Positions 43,043 to 51,385 of a stretch of DNA of 64,000 nucleotides are shown one piece after another. The notes under the pieces were generated by a model. The model was not told the origin of the DNA. It ran no database searches and was given only the letters and a program-made list of their open reading frames with translations. The first letter of the stretch is position 1. Each line of letters starts with the position of its first letter. This DNA comes from Nitrosomonadaceae bacterium (GTDB lineage: Bacteria; Pseudomonadota; Gammaproteobacteria; Burkholderiales; Nitrosomonadaceae): contig JAUSLF010000035.1 of assembly GCA_030646695.1 (NCBI GenBank), positions 1 through 64,000 on the forward strand, in the 5' to 3' direction. The translations under genes and the position numbers were made by a program.

Positions 43043-44209
43043 ATGAAAATACACGAGTACCAGGCCAAGGAAATTCTGCGCGAATTTGGCGTTGCCACCC
43101 CGCGCGGAATCGCCTGCTTCAGTGTTGATCAGGCAGTGGCGGCTGCCAGCAAACTGGGTGGTAGCGTGTGGGCAGTGAAAGCACAGATTCACGCTGGCGG
43201 ACGCGGTAAGGGCGGCGGGGTAAAAGTGGCAAGGTCGCTCGACGAAGTGAGGCAGCTTGCCGCGAAAATACTGGGCATGACACTCATCACCCACCAGACA
43301 GGCGCGCAAGGGCAAGTTGTGCGGCGGCTTCTGCTCGAGCAGGGTGCCGACATCAAGAAGGAGTTGTACATCGGCATGGTGGTAGACCGCAGCAGCCAGC
43401 GCGTGTGCCTGATGGCGAGTTCCGAGGGCGGCATGGATATTGAACAGGTCGCCGCCATCACGCCGGAAAAGATTCACAAAGTATTAATCGGCCCGCTGAC
43501 GGGATTGACCGATCAGGATGCCGACGACATCGTCCGCAAGATTGGCGTTGCCGAATCCACCGTGACCGAAACGCGGGCCTTGCTGCAAAACTTGTACCGG
43601 GCTTTTGACGGCACCGATGCATCGCTGGTTGAAATCAATCCATTGATACTTACCGCTGACGATCATGTTCTCGCGCTCGATGCGAAAATGAATTTTGACG
43701 ACAACGCGCTGTTCCGTCACCCCGAAATCGCCGCCTTGCGCGATCTGGACGAAGAAGACCCGGCGGAGATCGAAGCATCCAAATATGGTCTTTCCTACAT
43801 TTCGCTGGACGGCAATATCGGCTGTCTGGTCAACGGCGCAGGACTGGCGATGGCAACCATGGATATCATCAAGCTCTATGGCGGCAGTCCCGCTAATTTT
43901 CTCGATGTTGGTGGTGGCGCCACCGCCGAGAAGGTAGCTGAGGCGTTCAAGCTGATGCTGCGCAACCCGAAGCTGCAAGCCATCCTGGTAAATATATTCG
44001 GCGGCATCATGAAATGCGATGTGATTGCCGAAGGCGTGGTGGCGGCAGCGCGGGAAGTACAACTCAGCGTGCCGCTGGTGGTGCGTCTCGAAGGTACCAA
44101 TGTGGATCTGGGCAAGAAAATCCTGGCCGAATCCGGATTGCCGATCATTTCGGCGAGCAATATGGCGGATGCTGCAGAAAAGGCTGTCACGGCAGCGATG
44201 GGAGTGTAG
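43043..44209 (+). CDS. sucC: Succinyl-CoA synthetase beta subunit
   Basis: 388 residues from [17 protein letters not shown], the family start; the frame is open upstream to 42950 but those codons overlap the FKBP gene. The ATP-grasp region includes [18 protein letters not shown] and [10 protein letters not shown], and the C-terminal part has [17 protein letters not shown] and [11 protein letters not shown]. It forms succinyl-CoA or succinate plus nucleoside triphosphate in the TCA cycle, paired with SucD, which follows after two bases. Confidence 0.97.
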   Translation: MKIHEYQAKEILREFGVATPRGIACFSVDQAVAAASKLGGSVWAVKAQIHAGGRGKGGGVKVARSLDEVRQLAAKILGMTLITHQTGAQGQVVRRLLLEQGADIKKELYIGMVVDRSSQRVCLMASSEGGMDIEQVAAITPEKIHKVLIGPLTGLTDQDADDIVRKIGVAESTVTETRALLQNLYRAFDGTDASLVEINPLILTADDHVLALDAKMNFDDNALFRHPEIAALRDLDEEDPAEIEASKYGLSYISLDGNIGCLVNGAGLAMATMDIIKLYGGSPANFLDVGGGATAEKVAEAFKLMLRNPKLQAILVNIFGGIMKCDVIAEGVVAAAREVQLSVPLVVRLEGTNVDLGKKILAESGLPIISASNMADAAEKAVTAAMGV

Positions 44210-44211
44210 TC

Positions 44212-45099
44212 ATGGCTATCCTGATAGACAAGAACACCCGCGTCATGACCCAGGGCATTACCGGCAAGACCGGGCAATTTCACACCCGCATGTGCCGCGA
44301 CTATGCCAATGGGAAGAATTGTTTTGTTGCCGGAGTGAATCCGAAGAAACCGGGCGAGGATTTTGAGGGCATCCCGATCTATGCCACCGTCAAGGAGGCG
44401 AAGCAGGCCAGCGGCGCCACTGTTTCGGTGATTTACGTACCGCCGCCGTTCGCCGCCGCCGCGATTGATGAAGCAGTGGAAGCGGAGCTGGACCTGGTGA
44501 TCTGCATTACTGAAGGCATTCCGGTACGCGACATGCTGCGCACCCGCTACAAAATGCAGGGGCGGAAAACCCGGCTGATCGGCCCCAACTGCCCCGGCAT
44601 CATCACCCCCGATGAAATCAAGATCGGCATCATGCCCGGACACATTCATAAAAAAGGTCGGATCGGGGTGGTTTCACGCTCCGGCACGCTGACTTATGAG
44701 GCTGTCGGACAGCTCACTGCGCTGGGTCTGGGGCAGTCTTCATGTGTCGGCATCGGCGGCGATCCGATCAATGGCCTGAAGCATCTGGATGTGCTGCGCC
44801 TGTTCAACGATGACCCTGAAACCGATGCGGTGGTGATGGTAGGCGAGATCGGCGGCAGCGATGAGGAAGCCTGCGCGCGCTGGATCAAGGATAATATGAA
44901 GAAGCCCGTGGTCGGCTTCATCGCCGGTATCACGGCCCCTCCGGGCAAACGCATGGGCCATGCGGGTGCGATCATTTCCGGCGGTCAGGGCGGCGCGGAT
45001 ACCAAGCTGGCGGTGATGGAAGAATGCGGCATACATATCACGCGCAACCCCGCTGAAATGGGCCGTGTTATGCAGAAGATACTGGGGAGTAGTAAGTAG
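44212..45099 (+). CDS. sucD: Succinyl-CoA synthetase alpha subunit
   Basis: 295 residues. CoA-binding Rossmann start [40 protein letters not shown], the [10 protein letters not shown] segment, and the phosphohistidine loop in [13 protein letters not shown], where His is phosphorylated during catalysis. It forms the alpha2beta2 or alpha-beta enzyme with SucC. Oddly, its last codons (LGSSK and stop) lie inside a low-complexity AGTAAGTAGG-type repeat, so the C-terminus has been rewritten by repeat insertion without obvious harm. Confidence 0.97.
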   Translation: MAILIDKNTRVMTQGITGKTGQFHTRMCRDYANGKNCFVAGVNPKKPGEDFEGIPIYATVKEAKQASGATVSVIYVPPPFAAAAIDEAVEAELDLVICITEGIPVRDMLRTRYKMQGRKTRLIGPNCPGIITPDEIKIGIMPGHIHKKGRIGVVSRSGTLTYEAVGQLTALGLGQSSCVGIGGDPINGLKHLDVLRLFNDDPETDAVVMVGEIGGSDEEACARWIKDNMKKPVVGFIAGITAPPGKRMGHAGAIISGGQGGADTKLAVMEECGIHITRNPAEMGRVMQKILGSSK

Positions 45100-45155
45100 G
45101 GAGTAGGAAGTGGGGGCTGGGTTTTTCCACTCACCACTTACCACTTACCATTTTT
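45087..45155. repeat. Low-complexity fold-back repeat at the sucD end
   Basis: GAGTAGTAAGTAGGGAGTAG and GAAGTGGGG on the left mirror CCACTCACCACTTACCACTTACC on the right, giving an imperfect hairpin that ends in a T-run (CCATTTTT). It includes the sucD stop codon and may also serve as its terminator. A similar style of repeat follows the GspE gene at 51300-51380. Confidence 0.65.
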
Positions 45156-45167
45156 AAAGGGTTTTTA

Positions 45168-45905
45168 ATGTTAGAAATGCTTGTAACCAGCTCGTTCTGG
45201 GTAGATGTACTGAAGATCATCATGATCGATATACTGCTGTCGGGCGACAATGCGGTGGTCATCGCGTTAGCTTGCCGCAATCTGCCCCCGGCGCAACGTC
45301 AAAAGGGTATTTTGTTCGGCATGGCAGGAGCCGTCGGGCTGCGCATCGTGCTGACCTTTTTTGCGGTCAGCCTGCTGTCGTTGCCTTATCTGAAACTGGT
45401 AGGCGCCATGCTGCTGATCTGGATAGGAATCAAGCTGATCCTGCCCGAAGACGAGCACGATGAAAACAGTATCAAGGCGGATGCGCGGCTGATCGGTGCG
45501 ATCAAGACCATCATCATTGCCGACTTCGTGATGAGTCTGGATAACGTGTTGGGTGTGGCTGCGGCGGCCAAGGGCAACGTGCCGCTGCTGGTGTTCGGCT
45601 TGCTGATCAGCATACCGCTGATCGCCTGGAGCAGCCAGCTGGTGCTGAAGTTGATAGATCGTTTTCCTTATATCATCTATGCTGGTGGTGCGCTGTTAGG
45701 TTATGTGGCGGGTGAAATGCTGGTGGCTGAAGCGTTGTTTGCGCCGCTGCTGGAAGCTCGGCATTACTTGCACTGGCTGGTTCCGGCTGGTTGTGCGGTA
45801 CTGGTGCTGGTAACAGGCCAGTGGCTGGCGATGCGCAAGGTCGCGGCGAGTGAAGTTGTCAATCTGGTTGATGGCCAATCCGTCATGCCGGGCAAACAAG
45901 ACTAA
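45168..45905 (+). CDS. TerC/YjbE-family membrane protein
   Basis: 245 residues with seven to eight membrane helices. The TerC signature DILLSGDNAVVIALA is near residue 22, with a paired IIIADFVMSLDNVLGVAAAA near residue 115; the acidic residues in these two repeats form the metal site of the family. Members export Mn2+ or support tellurite and metal homeostasis; substrate here is inferred. No yybP-ykoY riboswitch is evident in the short upstream gap. UspA follows after nine bases. Confidence 0.9.
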   Translation: MLEMLVTSSFWVDVLKIIMIDILLSGDNAVVIALACRNLPPAQRQKGILFGMAGAVGLRIVLTFFAVSLLSLPYLKLVGAMLLIWIGIKLILPEDEHDENSIKADARLIGAIKTIIIADFVMSLDNVLGVAAAAKGNVPLLVFGLLISIPLIAWSSQLVLKLIDRFPYIIYAGGALLGYVAGEMLVAEALFAPLLEARHYLHWLVPAGCAVLVLVTGQWLAMRKVAASEVVNLVDGQSVMPGKQD

Positions 45906-45914
45906 GGAAATGCG

Positions 45915-46340
45915 ATGAAATTACTGATTCCACTCGATGGTTCGACCAATGCCCAGCGTGTGGTCGATTACGTCATCAGTCACCAGGACATGTTTCGTGA
46001 GAAGCCACAACTGTTGTTGCTTAACGTGCAATGGAAGGTTGCGACGGGTAACGTCAAGTTATTCATCAATCAGGACACCATCAATGATTACTACCGCGAA
46101 CAGGGTCTGGCAGCGCTGCAGCCGGCACGCAATGCTCTGGATGTGGCGCAGCTTCCCTACCAGTATCACATCAGTGTTGGCACGCCTGCCGAATCCATCG
46201 CACAATATGCACGAGAGCAGGATGTGGATCAGATTGTGATGTGCAGGCAGGGGCAAGGTGGATTGCAACTGTTATTGTTAGGTTCCGTGGTGGCTAAGGT
46301 GTTGCATCTGGCTGAGTGTCCGGTGTTGCTGGTCAAATAA
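45915..46340 (+). CDS. Universal stress protein (UspA family)
   Basis: 141 residues of the Usp fold: start MKLLIPLDGSTNAQRVVDYVI, a middle VGTPAESIAQYAREQDVDQIVM, and the C-terminal nucleotide-loop region RQGQGGLQLLLLGSVVAKVL ending CPVLLVK. The G-x2-G-x9-GS pattern of ATP-binding Usp proteins is approximated. It is cytoplasmic. It lies between terC and the PP2C gene with gaps of about ten bases, so the three are likely one operon. Confidence 0.92.
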   Translation: MKLLIPLDGSTNAQRVVDYVISHQDMFREKPQLLLLNVQWKVATGNVKLFINQDTINDYYREQGLAALQPARNALDVAQLPYQYHISVGTPAESIAQYAREQDVDQIVMCRQGQGGLQLLLLGSVVAKVLHLAECPVLLVK

Positions 46341-46350
46341 AGGTTCACTT

Positions 46351-47178
46351 ATGAAATTGGAAGAAGCGCTGGAAATCGTAGCTCTGACTAATTCGGGCAT
46401 GGTGCGTGCGCACAACGAGGATAGTATCGCCACGGAGGCGGCTTGCGGTCTGGTGGTATTGGCCGATGGCATGGGTGGCTACAACGCCGGAGAAGTCGCG
46501 AGCGGGATTGCGGTCGAGGTCACCATGTCCGAAATCACTCAGCCGCTGCAAAAATCCAGCCCAATCAAGCGGGATGAGGAAACCGGGGAAGAATTGGCCG
46601 TTGCGTTGCTGGGCCGCAGCATACACAAGGCCAATGCCTCGATCTACCAGGCAGCAAAGAGTCATACACAGTATGCCGGAATGGGCACGACCATTGTTTC
46701 AGCGTTGTTTTATGATAACCGCGTGGTGGTTGGGCACGTCGGCGATTCGCGCCTGTATCGTTTGCGCGGAGAGACGCTGGTGTCGATTACCCGCGACCAC
46801 TCCTTGCTGCAGGAGCAGATAGATTGCGGGATGATCAGCATCGAGAATGCGCGTCATTCGCAAAACAAGAATCTGGTGACGCGTGCAGTCGGCATCGATG
46901 CCGAATTGATTCCGGAAATTCATCTGCATGATGTGCAGGTAGGTGATATTTACCTGCTCTGTTCAGATGGGCTGAACGACATGGTGGAAGACGACGATAT
47001 TCAAGGCATACTGTATGCGATGCAAGGCAATTTGCCGCTTGCAGCCGAGCAGTTAATCCAGACCGCGAACGACAATGGCGGTCGCGACAATGTTTCGGTG
47101 ATCCTGGTCAAGGTAAAACATGATTTTGCTCAGCCGCGCAGTTGGCTGGCAGGGTTGATCGATTGGTTCAAGGAATAA
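46351..47178 (+). CDS. PP2C-type Ser/Thr protein phosphatase
   Basis: 275 residues. All PP2C metal motifs are present: RAHNEDSIATE, VVLADGMGGYNAGEVA, GMGTTIVSALF, VGHVGDSRLYRL, VTRAVG and LLCSDGLNDMV with the late GGRDNVSVILV. It removes phosphate from Ser/Thr in Mn/Mg-dependent fashion. No Ser/Thr kinase lies next to it, although an FHA-domain (phosphothreonine-binding) gene follows after 13 bases. The kinase, if any, is elsewhere; the RIO kinase at 61-62 kb is an unlikely partner. Confidence 0.94.
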   Translation: MKLEEALEIVALTNSGMVRAHNEDSIATEAACGLVVLADGMGGYNAGEVASGIAVEVTMSEITQPLQKSSPIKRDEETGEELAVALLGRSIHKANASIYQAAKSHTQYAGMGTTIVSALFYDNRVVVGHVGDSRLYRLRGETLVSITRDHSLLQEQIDCGMISIENARHSQNKNLVTRAVGIDAELIPEIHLHDVQVGDIYLLCSDGLNDMVEDDDIQGILYAMQGNLPLAAEQLIQTANDNGGRDNVSVILVKVKHDFAQPRSWLAGLIDWFKE

Positions 47179-47191
47179 GAGGAACACAACT

Positions 47192-47950
47192 ATGACCGCA
47201 AAATTGATCATGAGCCTGGACGGGGTACTCATTCAGGAATATCCCCTGAGTAAGGACCGTATGACGATAGGCCGCAAACCTGACAATGACATTGTCATCA
47301 ACAACCTCGCCGTGAGTAGCCAGCATGCGGCGATCGTCACTATCGGGCATGATTCATTCATGGAGGATCTCGATAGTACCAATGGATTGACTGTGAACGG
47401 GGTGCCTACCAAAAAACACTTTTTGCATAACAACGATGTCATTGAAATCGGCAAGTACATGCTGAAATATTTGAGCGATCATGTCAGCCAGACAAGTGCC
47501 GCCGATTTTGAAAAGACCATGATTTTGCGTGCGCCCCTGGTTTCATATAAAGCGCCTGCTGAGAAATCGGGAGACACAGGTTTCTTTCAGAAAGGTCATG
47601 CAGCAGAGCCTGAAATTAAAGCTGAAGTGAAGCCGGAGCCCCTTCCTCAAGTGGACGCAGTTCCTGTCGCAGCACCGCGTCCGGTAACACTTGCCGCAAT
47701 CCAGATTCTGAATGGTCCGAATGCAGGCAAGGAGCTTGATTTGGTGAAAGGCCTCACGACCCTGGGTAAGCCGGGTGTGCAGGTGGCGGTGTTGACAAGA
47801 CGTCCTCAGGGTTTCTTTATCACTCATGTGGAGGGTGCGAGTTATCCTTCTGTGAATGGTCAGGTTCTGGGCGGACAGCCGCATCAGTTGCAGGATCACG
47901 ATTTGATCGAACTGGCTGGCATCAAGATGGAGTTTTATTTCAAAAACTAA
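47192..47950 (+). CDS. FHA-domain protein, probably two FHA domains
   Basis: 252 residues. FHA domain 1 at residues ~20-90 has the phosphothreonine-binding pattern MTIGRKPDNDIVI, then VSSQHAAI and DLDSTNGLTVNG. A linker of about 70 residues rich in Lys, Glu and Pro follows. Residues ~165-250 (IQILNGPNAGKELDL, LTTLGKPGVQVAVL, YPSVNGQVL, HDLIELAGIKMEFYF) read as a second, less canonical FHA fold lacking the usual Arg-Ser pair. It would recognise phosphorylated partners, antagonised by the upstream phosphatase. It is cytoplasmic. Confidence 0.88.
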   Translation: MTAKLIMSLDGVLIQEYPLSKDRMTIGRKPDNDIVINNLAVSSQHAAIVTIGHDSFMEDLDSTNGLTVNGVPTKKHFLHNNDVIEIGKYMLKYLSDHVSQTSAADFEKTMILRAPLVSYKAPAEKSGDTGFFQKGHAAEPEIKAEVKPEPLPQVDAVPVAAPRPVTLAAIQILNGPNAGKELDLVKGLTTLGKPGVQVAVLTRRPQGFFITHVEGASYPSVNGQVLGGQPHQLQDHDLIELAGIKMEFYFKN

Positions 47951-48002
47951 CTCGGGAGAGCCGGTATTTGAGGCTCACTGAAATTGCGAAGAATGGTCAA
48001 GT

Positions 48003-48767
48003 ATGCGGCTTAGAGTGTTGGGTTGTAGTGGCGGGATAGGTGGCAGTCTGCACACCACTTCGTTTTTGATCGATCATGACATCCTGATCGATGCAGGTAC
48101 GGGCGTAGGTGAACTCAGCCTGACCGAACTGAGTCAGATCGACCATGTGTTCATCACGCATTCGCATATGGATCACATCTGTAGTCTGCCTTTGCTGCTG
48201 GACAGCGTCTGGGGAATGCGCAGCCATCCTGTGACGGTGTACGCAACGGAAGCGACCCTGGAAATCCTCAAGCAGCATATTTTTAACTGGAAAATTTGGC
48301 CGGATTTCAGTGAAATTCCTAATTCGCAACATCCCGTCATGCGCTATCAGGCTATTGCGTTGGGGGAAGCGGTCGACTTGCAGGGGCGCCTGATTACTGC
48401 CATACCGGCCAATCACACTGTTCCTGCTGTGGGGTATCACCTGGACAGCGGTGTTGAGAGCCTGGTGTTCAGCGGCGATACCTATATCAATGACAGCTTG
48501 TGGGCCGTGGTCAACGGGATTGCGAATTTACGCTACCTGATCATAGAAACTGCCTTTTCCAACGGTGAAATGGAATTGGCTTTTCTTGCCAAACACTTAT
48601 GCCCGAGTCTGCTGGCGGATGAATTGGCCAAATATAACGGGGATGCAGAAATATTTATCACGCATTTGAAGCCCGATGAGGGTGAGCTGATCATGCGTGA
48701 AATCGAGGCCTGTGTGAGTGGCAGAACTCCAAAAATGCTAATCAATAATCAAGAGATTAAATTCTAG
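48003..48767 (+). CDS. Metallo-beta-lactamase-fold phosphodiesterase (PDE class II-like)
   Basis: 254 residues. Start MRLRVLGCSGGIGG, then the metal motif THSHMDHICSLPL near residue 60 (H-x-H-x-D-H), an ANHTVPAVGYHL His later, FSGDTYIND with the bridging Asp, and a last His in ITHLKPDEGE. The pattern resembles class II cyclic-nucleotide phosphodiesterases more than tRNase Z. Substrate is not provable; cAMP is a fair guess given the neighbours in signalling. It lies 52 bases behind the FHA gene. Confidence 0.82.
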   Translation: MRLRVLGCSGGIGGSLHTTSFLIDHDILIDAGTGVGELSLTELSQIDHVFITHSHMDHICSLPLLLDSVWGMRSHPVTVYATEATLEILKQHIFNWKIWPDFSEIPNSQHPVMRYQAIALGEAVDLQGRLITAIPANHTVPAVGYHLDSGVESLVFSGDTYINDSLWAVVNGIANLRYLIIETAFSNGEMELAFLAKHLCPSLLADELAKYNGDAEIFITHLKPDEGELIMREIEACVSGRTPKMLINNQEIKF

Positions 48768-48904
48768 TTCGCCTATTGTTAATCGTCCGCTTTGCCAGTA
48801 AAGCAGCAGGTTGAGGCTGAGGATTATATGGCGCGGGTAAAACGGTTCTGGTTGGCGAATGATGGCCGGTGTCAGCACGGCCGAGAGGTACTACAGGAGC
48901 AGGA

Positions 48905-51286
48905 ATGAAGTCAGCAGCAAATAATGACGATGATATGAGTGCCAGGCTTGAGTTCACCAAGAATCTCAACCATGTCACCAACAAGATACATGCCACCAGC
49001 AATATCGATGAGATTATGCTGGATGTCAGTAAGGATATCTGCGCCCTGTTCAATGCCGACAGGCTGACTATCTACGTCGTGGGCGATGACAATGTCTCGC
49101 TGATTTCCAAGGTCAAGACTGGTTTGAATTCCTTCAAAGACCTCAAGTTGCCGATTGCAGAGCAGAGCGTGGCCGGTTATGTGGCGGTCAACAGGAAATT
49201 GCTCAATATCAAGGATGTCTACGATGAGCAGGAATTGGCCAGCTATAGCTCGCATCTGCGTTTTCTGCAGGAAGTAGACAGGCGTACCGGATATCGTACC
49301 AAGCAGATGCTGGTGGCGCCGATACTGGATGTACATAGCGGTGATCTGGTGGGGGTAATTCAGGTAATCAATAACAAGGCCGGAATTCCTTTTTCGGCAC
49401 TGGTTGAAGAAGGTGTGCATGAATTGGCACAGACCATGGCGGTGGCATTGCGCCAGCGCCAGGAAAAAGCCACCGTCAAAACCAAATACGATTATCTGGT
49501 GTCGGATGCCGTGTTGTCTGCCGCTGAGTTTGAGTTGGCAGCACGCACCGCACGGCGCAAAGGCGTGGATATCGAGGATGTGCTGCTCGACGAATTTCAG
49601 GTCAGTGTCGCCCCGTTGGGTAAAGCATTGTCCAGTTTCTTCGGGGTGGCATACGAACCATTCAAGGCGGATCGCATCAAGCCGGCTGACCTGTTGCGCA
49701 ATTTGAAGCGAGAGTATGTCGAGAGCAGCCACTGGTTGCCGATAGAGGAAACGCAAGAGGGCGTGGTGATCCTTACGACCGACCCTGAACGTATTCAGAC
49801 GTCCCGTGTAGTGAACAACATCTTCCCCAGGAACAGGCTGGTCTACAAGGTTTGCTCGCAACGCGAGTTCAAACAAACCCTGGATGCGTTTTACGGCAGC
49901 GGCAAGGGTGATTCATCAGGCGGCATCGCCATGGATGAATCCTCGATGGATGATTTGCTGTCCAGCCTGGGGGGTGATGACGAAGAAAATATTTCTGTCA
50001 CCCAGGACGATGTCAATGCGGCGGCCGACAACGAGCTGGTCAAGCTGGTCAACAAGATCATTGTGGATGCCTATCGGATGGGCGCGTCTGATATTCACGT
50101 CGAGCCGCAACCGGGCAAGGGTAAGACACAGATACGGCTGCGCAAGGATGGATCGCTACTCAACTATATCGAGGTGCCATCTACTTATCGCAATGCGCTG
50201 GTCACGCGCATCAAGATCATGTGCGATCTGGATATATCCGAGAAGCGCAAGCCGCAGGATGGCAAGATCAAGTTCAAGAAATTCGGCCCGCTGGACATCG
50301 AGTTGCGTGTGGCTACCATACCCTCGCAGGGCGGCGTGGAAGATGTGGTGATGCGTATTCTCGCATCCGGCGAGCCGTTGCCGCTGGAGAAGATGGGTTT
50401 CTCGGCGCGTAACAATGAGCTGATCCAGAGTACGGTCAGCAAACCTTATGGATTATTTTTCGTGTGCGGTCCGACCGGTTCCGGTAAGACCACCACGCTG
50501 CATTCGATCCTTAAATACATCAACAAGCCGGAAACCAAGATATGGACGGCGGAAGACCCTGTGGAAATCACCCAGAAGGGCCTGCGCCAGGTACAGATCA
50601 ACAAGAAGGCAGGGCTGGATTTTCCGACCATCATGCGCGCCTTTTTGCGTGCCGATCCGGACGTGATCATGGTCGGTGAAATGCGCGACAAGGAAACCGT
50701 CTCCATCGGTATTGAAGCCTCGCTGACGGGCCATCTGGTATTTGCCACCCTGCATACCAACAGTGCGCCCGAGTCTATTCTGCGTCTGCTCGATATGGGA
50801 ATGGACCCGTTCAACTTCGCGGATGCGCTGTTGGGGATACTGGCACAGCGACTGGCCAAGCGTTTGTGCAGCGATTGCAAGAAGCCGCATATTGCGACAG
50901 ATGATGAAATGCAAGCCTTTCTGACCGAATACAGCGAAGAGCTGAAACATACCGTGATCTGGAAGAAGGATCCGATTGCGGCCAGCCAGGCGCTGTATGA
51001 CCAATGGATCCAGATGTTTGCCAATGACAAGAAGCAATTCACGCTTTACAGCCCGGTGGGCTGTGAGAAATGTGCCGGTACCGGCTATCGTGGACGGGTG
51101 GGCTTGCATGAATTGCTGATCGGCAGCGACACTGTGAAGAAAGCCATACAGGAACGCGCGCGTGTCGCCGAGCTGCTGGCCATCGCGCTGGACGAGGGTA
51201 TGCACACCCTGAAACAGGACGGTATGGAAAAGGTGTTGCAAGGCATCACCGATATGCACCAGATACGCGCTGTATGTATCAAGTAA
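48905..51286 (+). CDS. GspE/PilB-family ATPase with N-terminal GAF domain
   Basis: 793 residues from ATG 48905 after AGGAGCAGGA. Residues ~15-190 form a GAF sensor domain (DISKDICALFNADRLTIYVV-like region). Residues ~195-340 are the N-terminal region typical of type II/IV ATPases. The ATPase follows: Walker A GPTGSGKTTT near residue 522, Asp box and His box around TATLHTNS-like FATLHTNSAPES, Walker B DPDVIMVGEMRD near 586. A zinc-type four-Cys module (CSDCKKP...GCEKCAGTGYRG) has about 60 residues between its halves. It would power pilus or secretion assembly. The GAF fusion is unusual and suggests ligand control. No gspF/pilC lies adjacent. Confidence 0.88.
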   Translation: MKSAANNDDDMSARLEFTKNLNHVTNKIHATSNIDEIMLDVSKDICALFNADRLTIYVVGDDNVSLISKVKTGLNSFKDLKLPIAEQSVAGYVAVNRKLLNIKDVYDEQELASYSSHLRFLQEVDRRTGYRTKQMLVAPILDVHSGDLVGVIQVINNKAGIPFSALVEEGVHELAQTMAVALRQRQEKATVKTKYDYLVSDAVLSAAEFELAARTARRKGVDIEDVLLDEFQVSVAPLGKALSSFFGVAYEPFKADRIKPADLLRNLKREYVESSHWLPIEETQEGVVILTTDPERIQTSRVVNNIFPRNRLVYKVCSQREFKQTLDAFYGSGKGDSSGGIAMDESSMDDLLSSLGGDDEENISVTQDDVNAAADNELVKLVNKIIVDAYRMGASDIHVEPQPGKGKTQIRLRKDGSLLNYIEVPSTYRNALVTRIKIMCDLDISEKRKPQDGKIKFKKFGPLDIELRVATIPSQGGVEDVVMRILASGEPLPLEKMGFSARNNELIQSTVSKPYGLFFVCGPTGSGKTTTLHSILKYINKPETKIWTAEDPVEITQKGLRQVQINKKAGLDFPTIMRAFLRADPDVIMVGEMRDKETVSIGIEASLTGHLVFATLHTNSAPESILRLLDMGMDPFNFADALLGILAQRLAKRLCSDCKKPHIATDDEMQAFLTEYSEELKHTVIWKKDPIAASQALYDQWIQMFANDKKQFTLYSPVGCEKCAGTGYRGRVGLHELLIGSDTVKKAIQERARVAELLAIALDEGMHTLKQDGMEKVLQGITDMHQIRAVCIK

Positions 51287-51299
51287 GGCAGTTGCTAGA

Positions 51300-51380
51300 C
51301 ATTAGTCGCTAGTCTGTAGTCGGCTTTGTCTGCTTCGCGGGTTTGCTAATAGCTAATGACTATCGACTAATAACTAACTT
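51300..51380. repeat. Low-complexity fold-back repeat after the GspE-type gene
   Basis: CATTAGTCGCTAGTCTGTAG on the left and GCTAATGACTATCGACTAATAAC on the right are made of permuted CTAGT/TAATGACT words and can fold on each other around GGCTTTGTCTGC. It fills the gap between the ATPase gene and the HD-GYP gene and resembles in style the repeat at 45087-45155. Confidence 0.55.
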
Positions 51381-51385
51381 TTATT

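Noticed and set aside
45100-45167. yybP-ykoY riboswitch before the TerC gene
   Set aside because: The 68-base gap is taken up by a low-complexity fold-back repeat; no conserved riboswitch core is seen.
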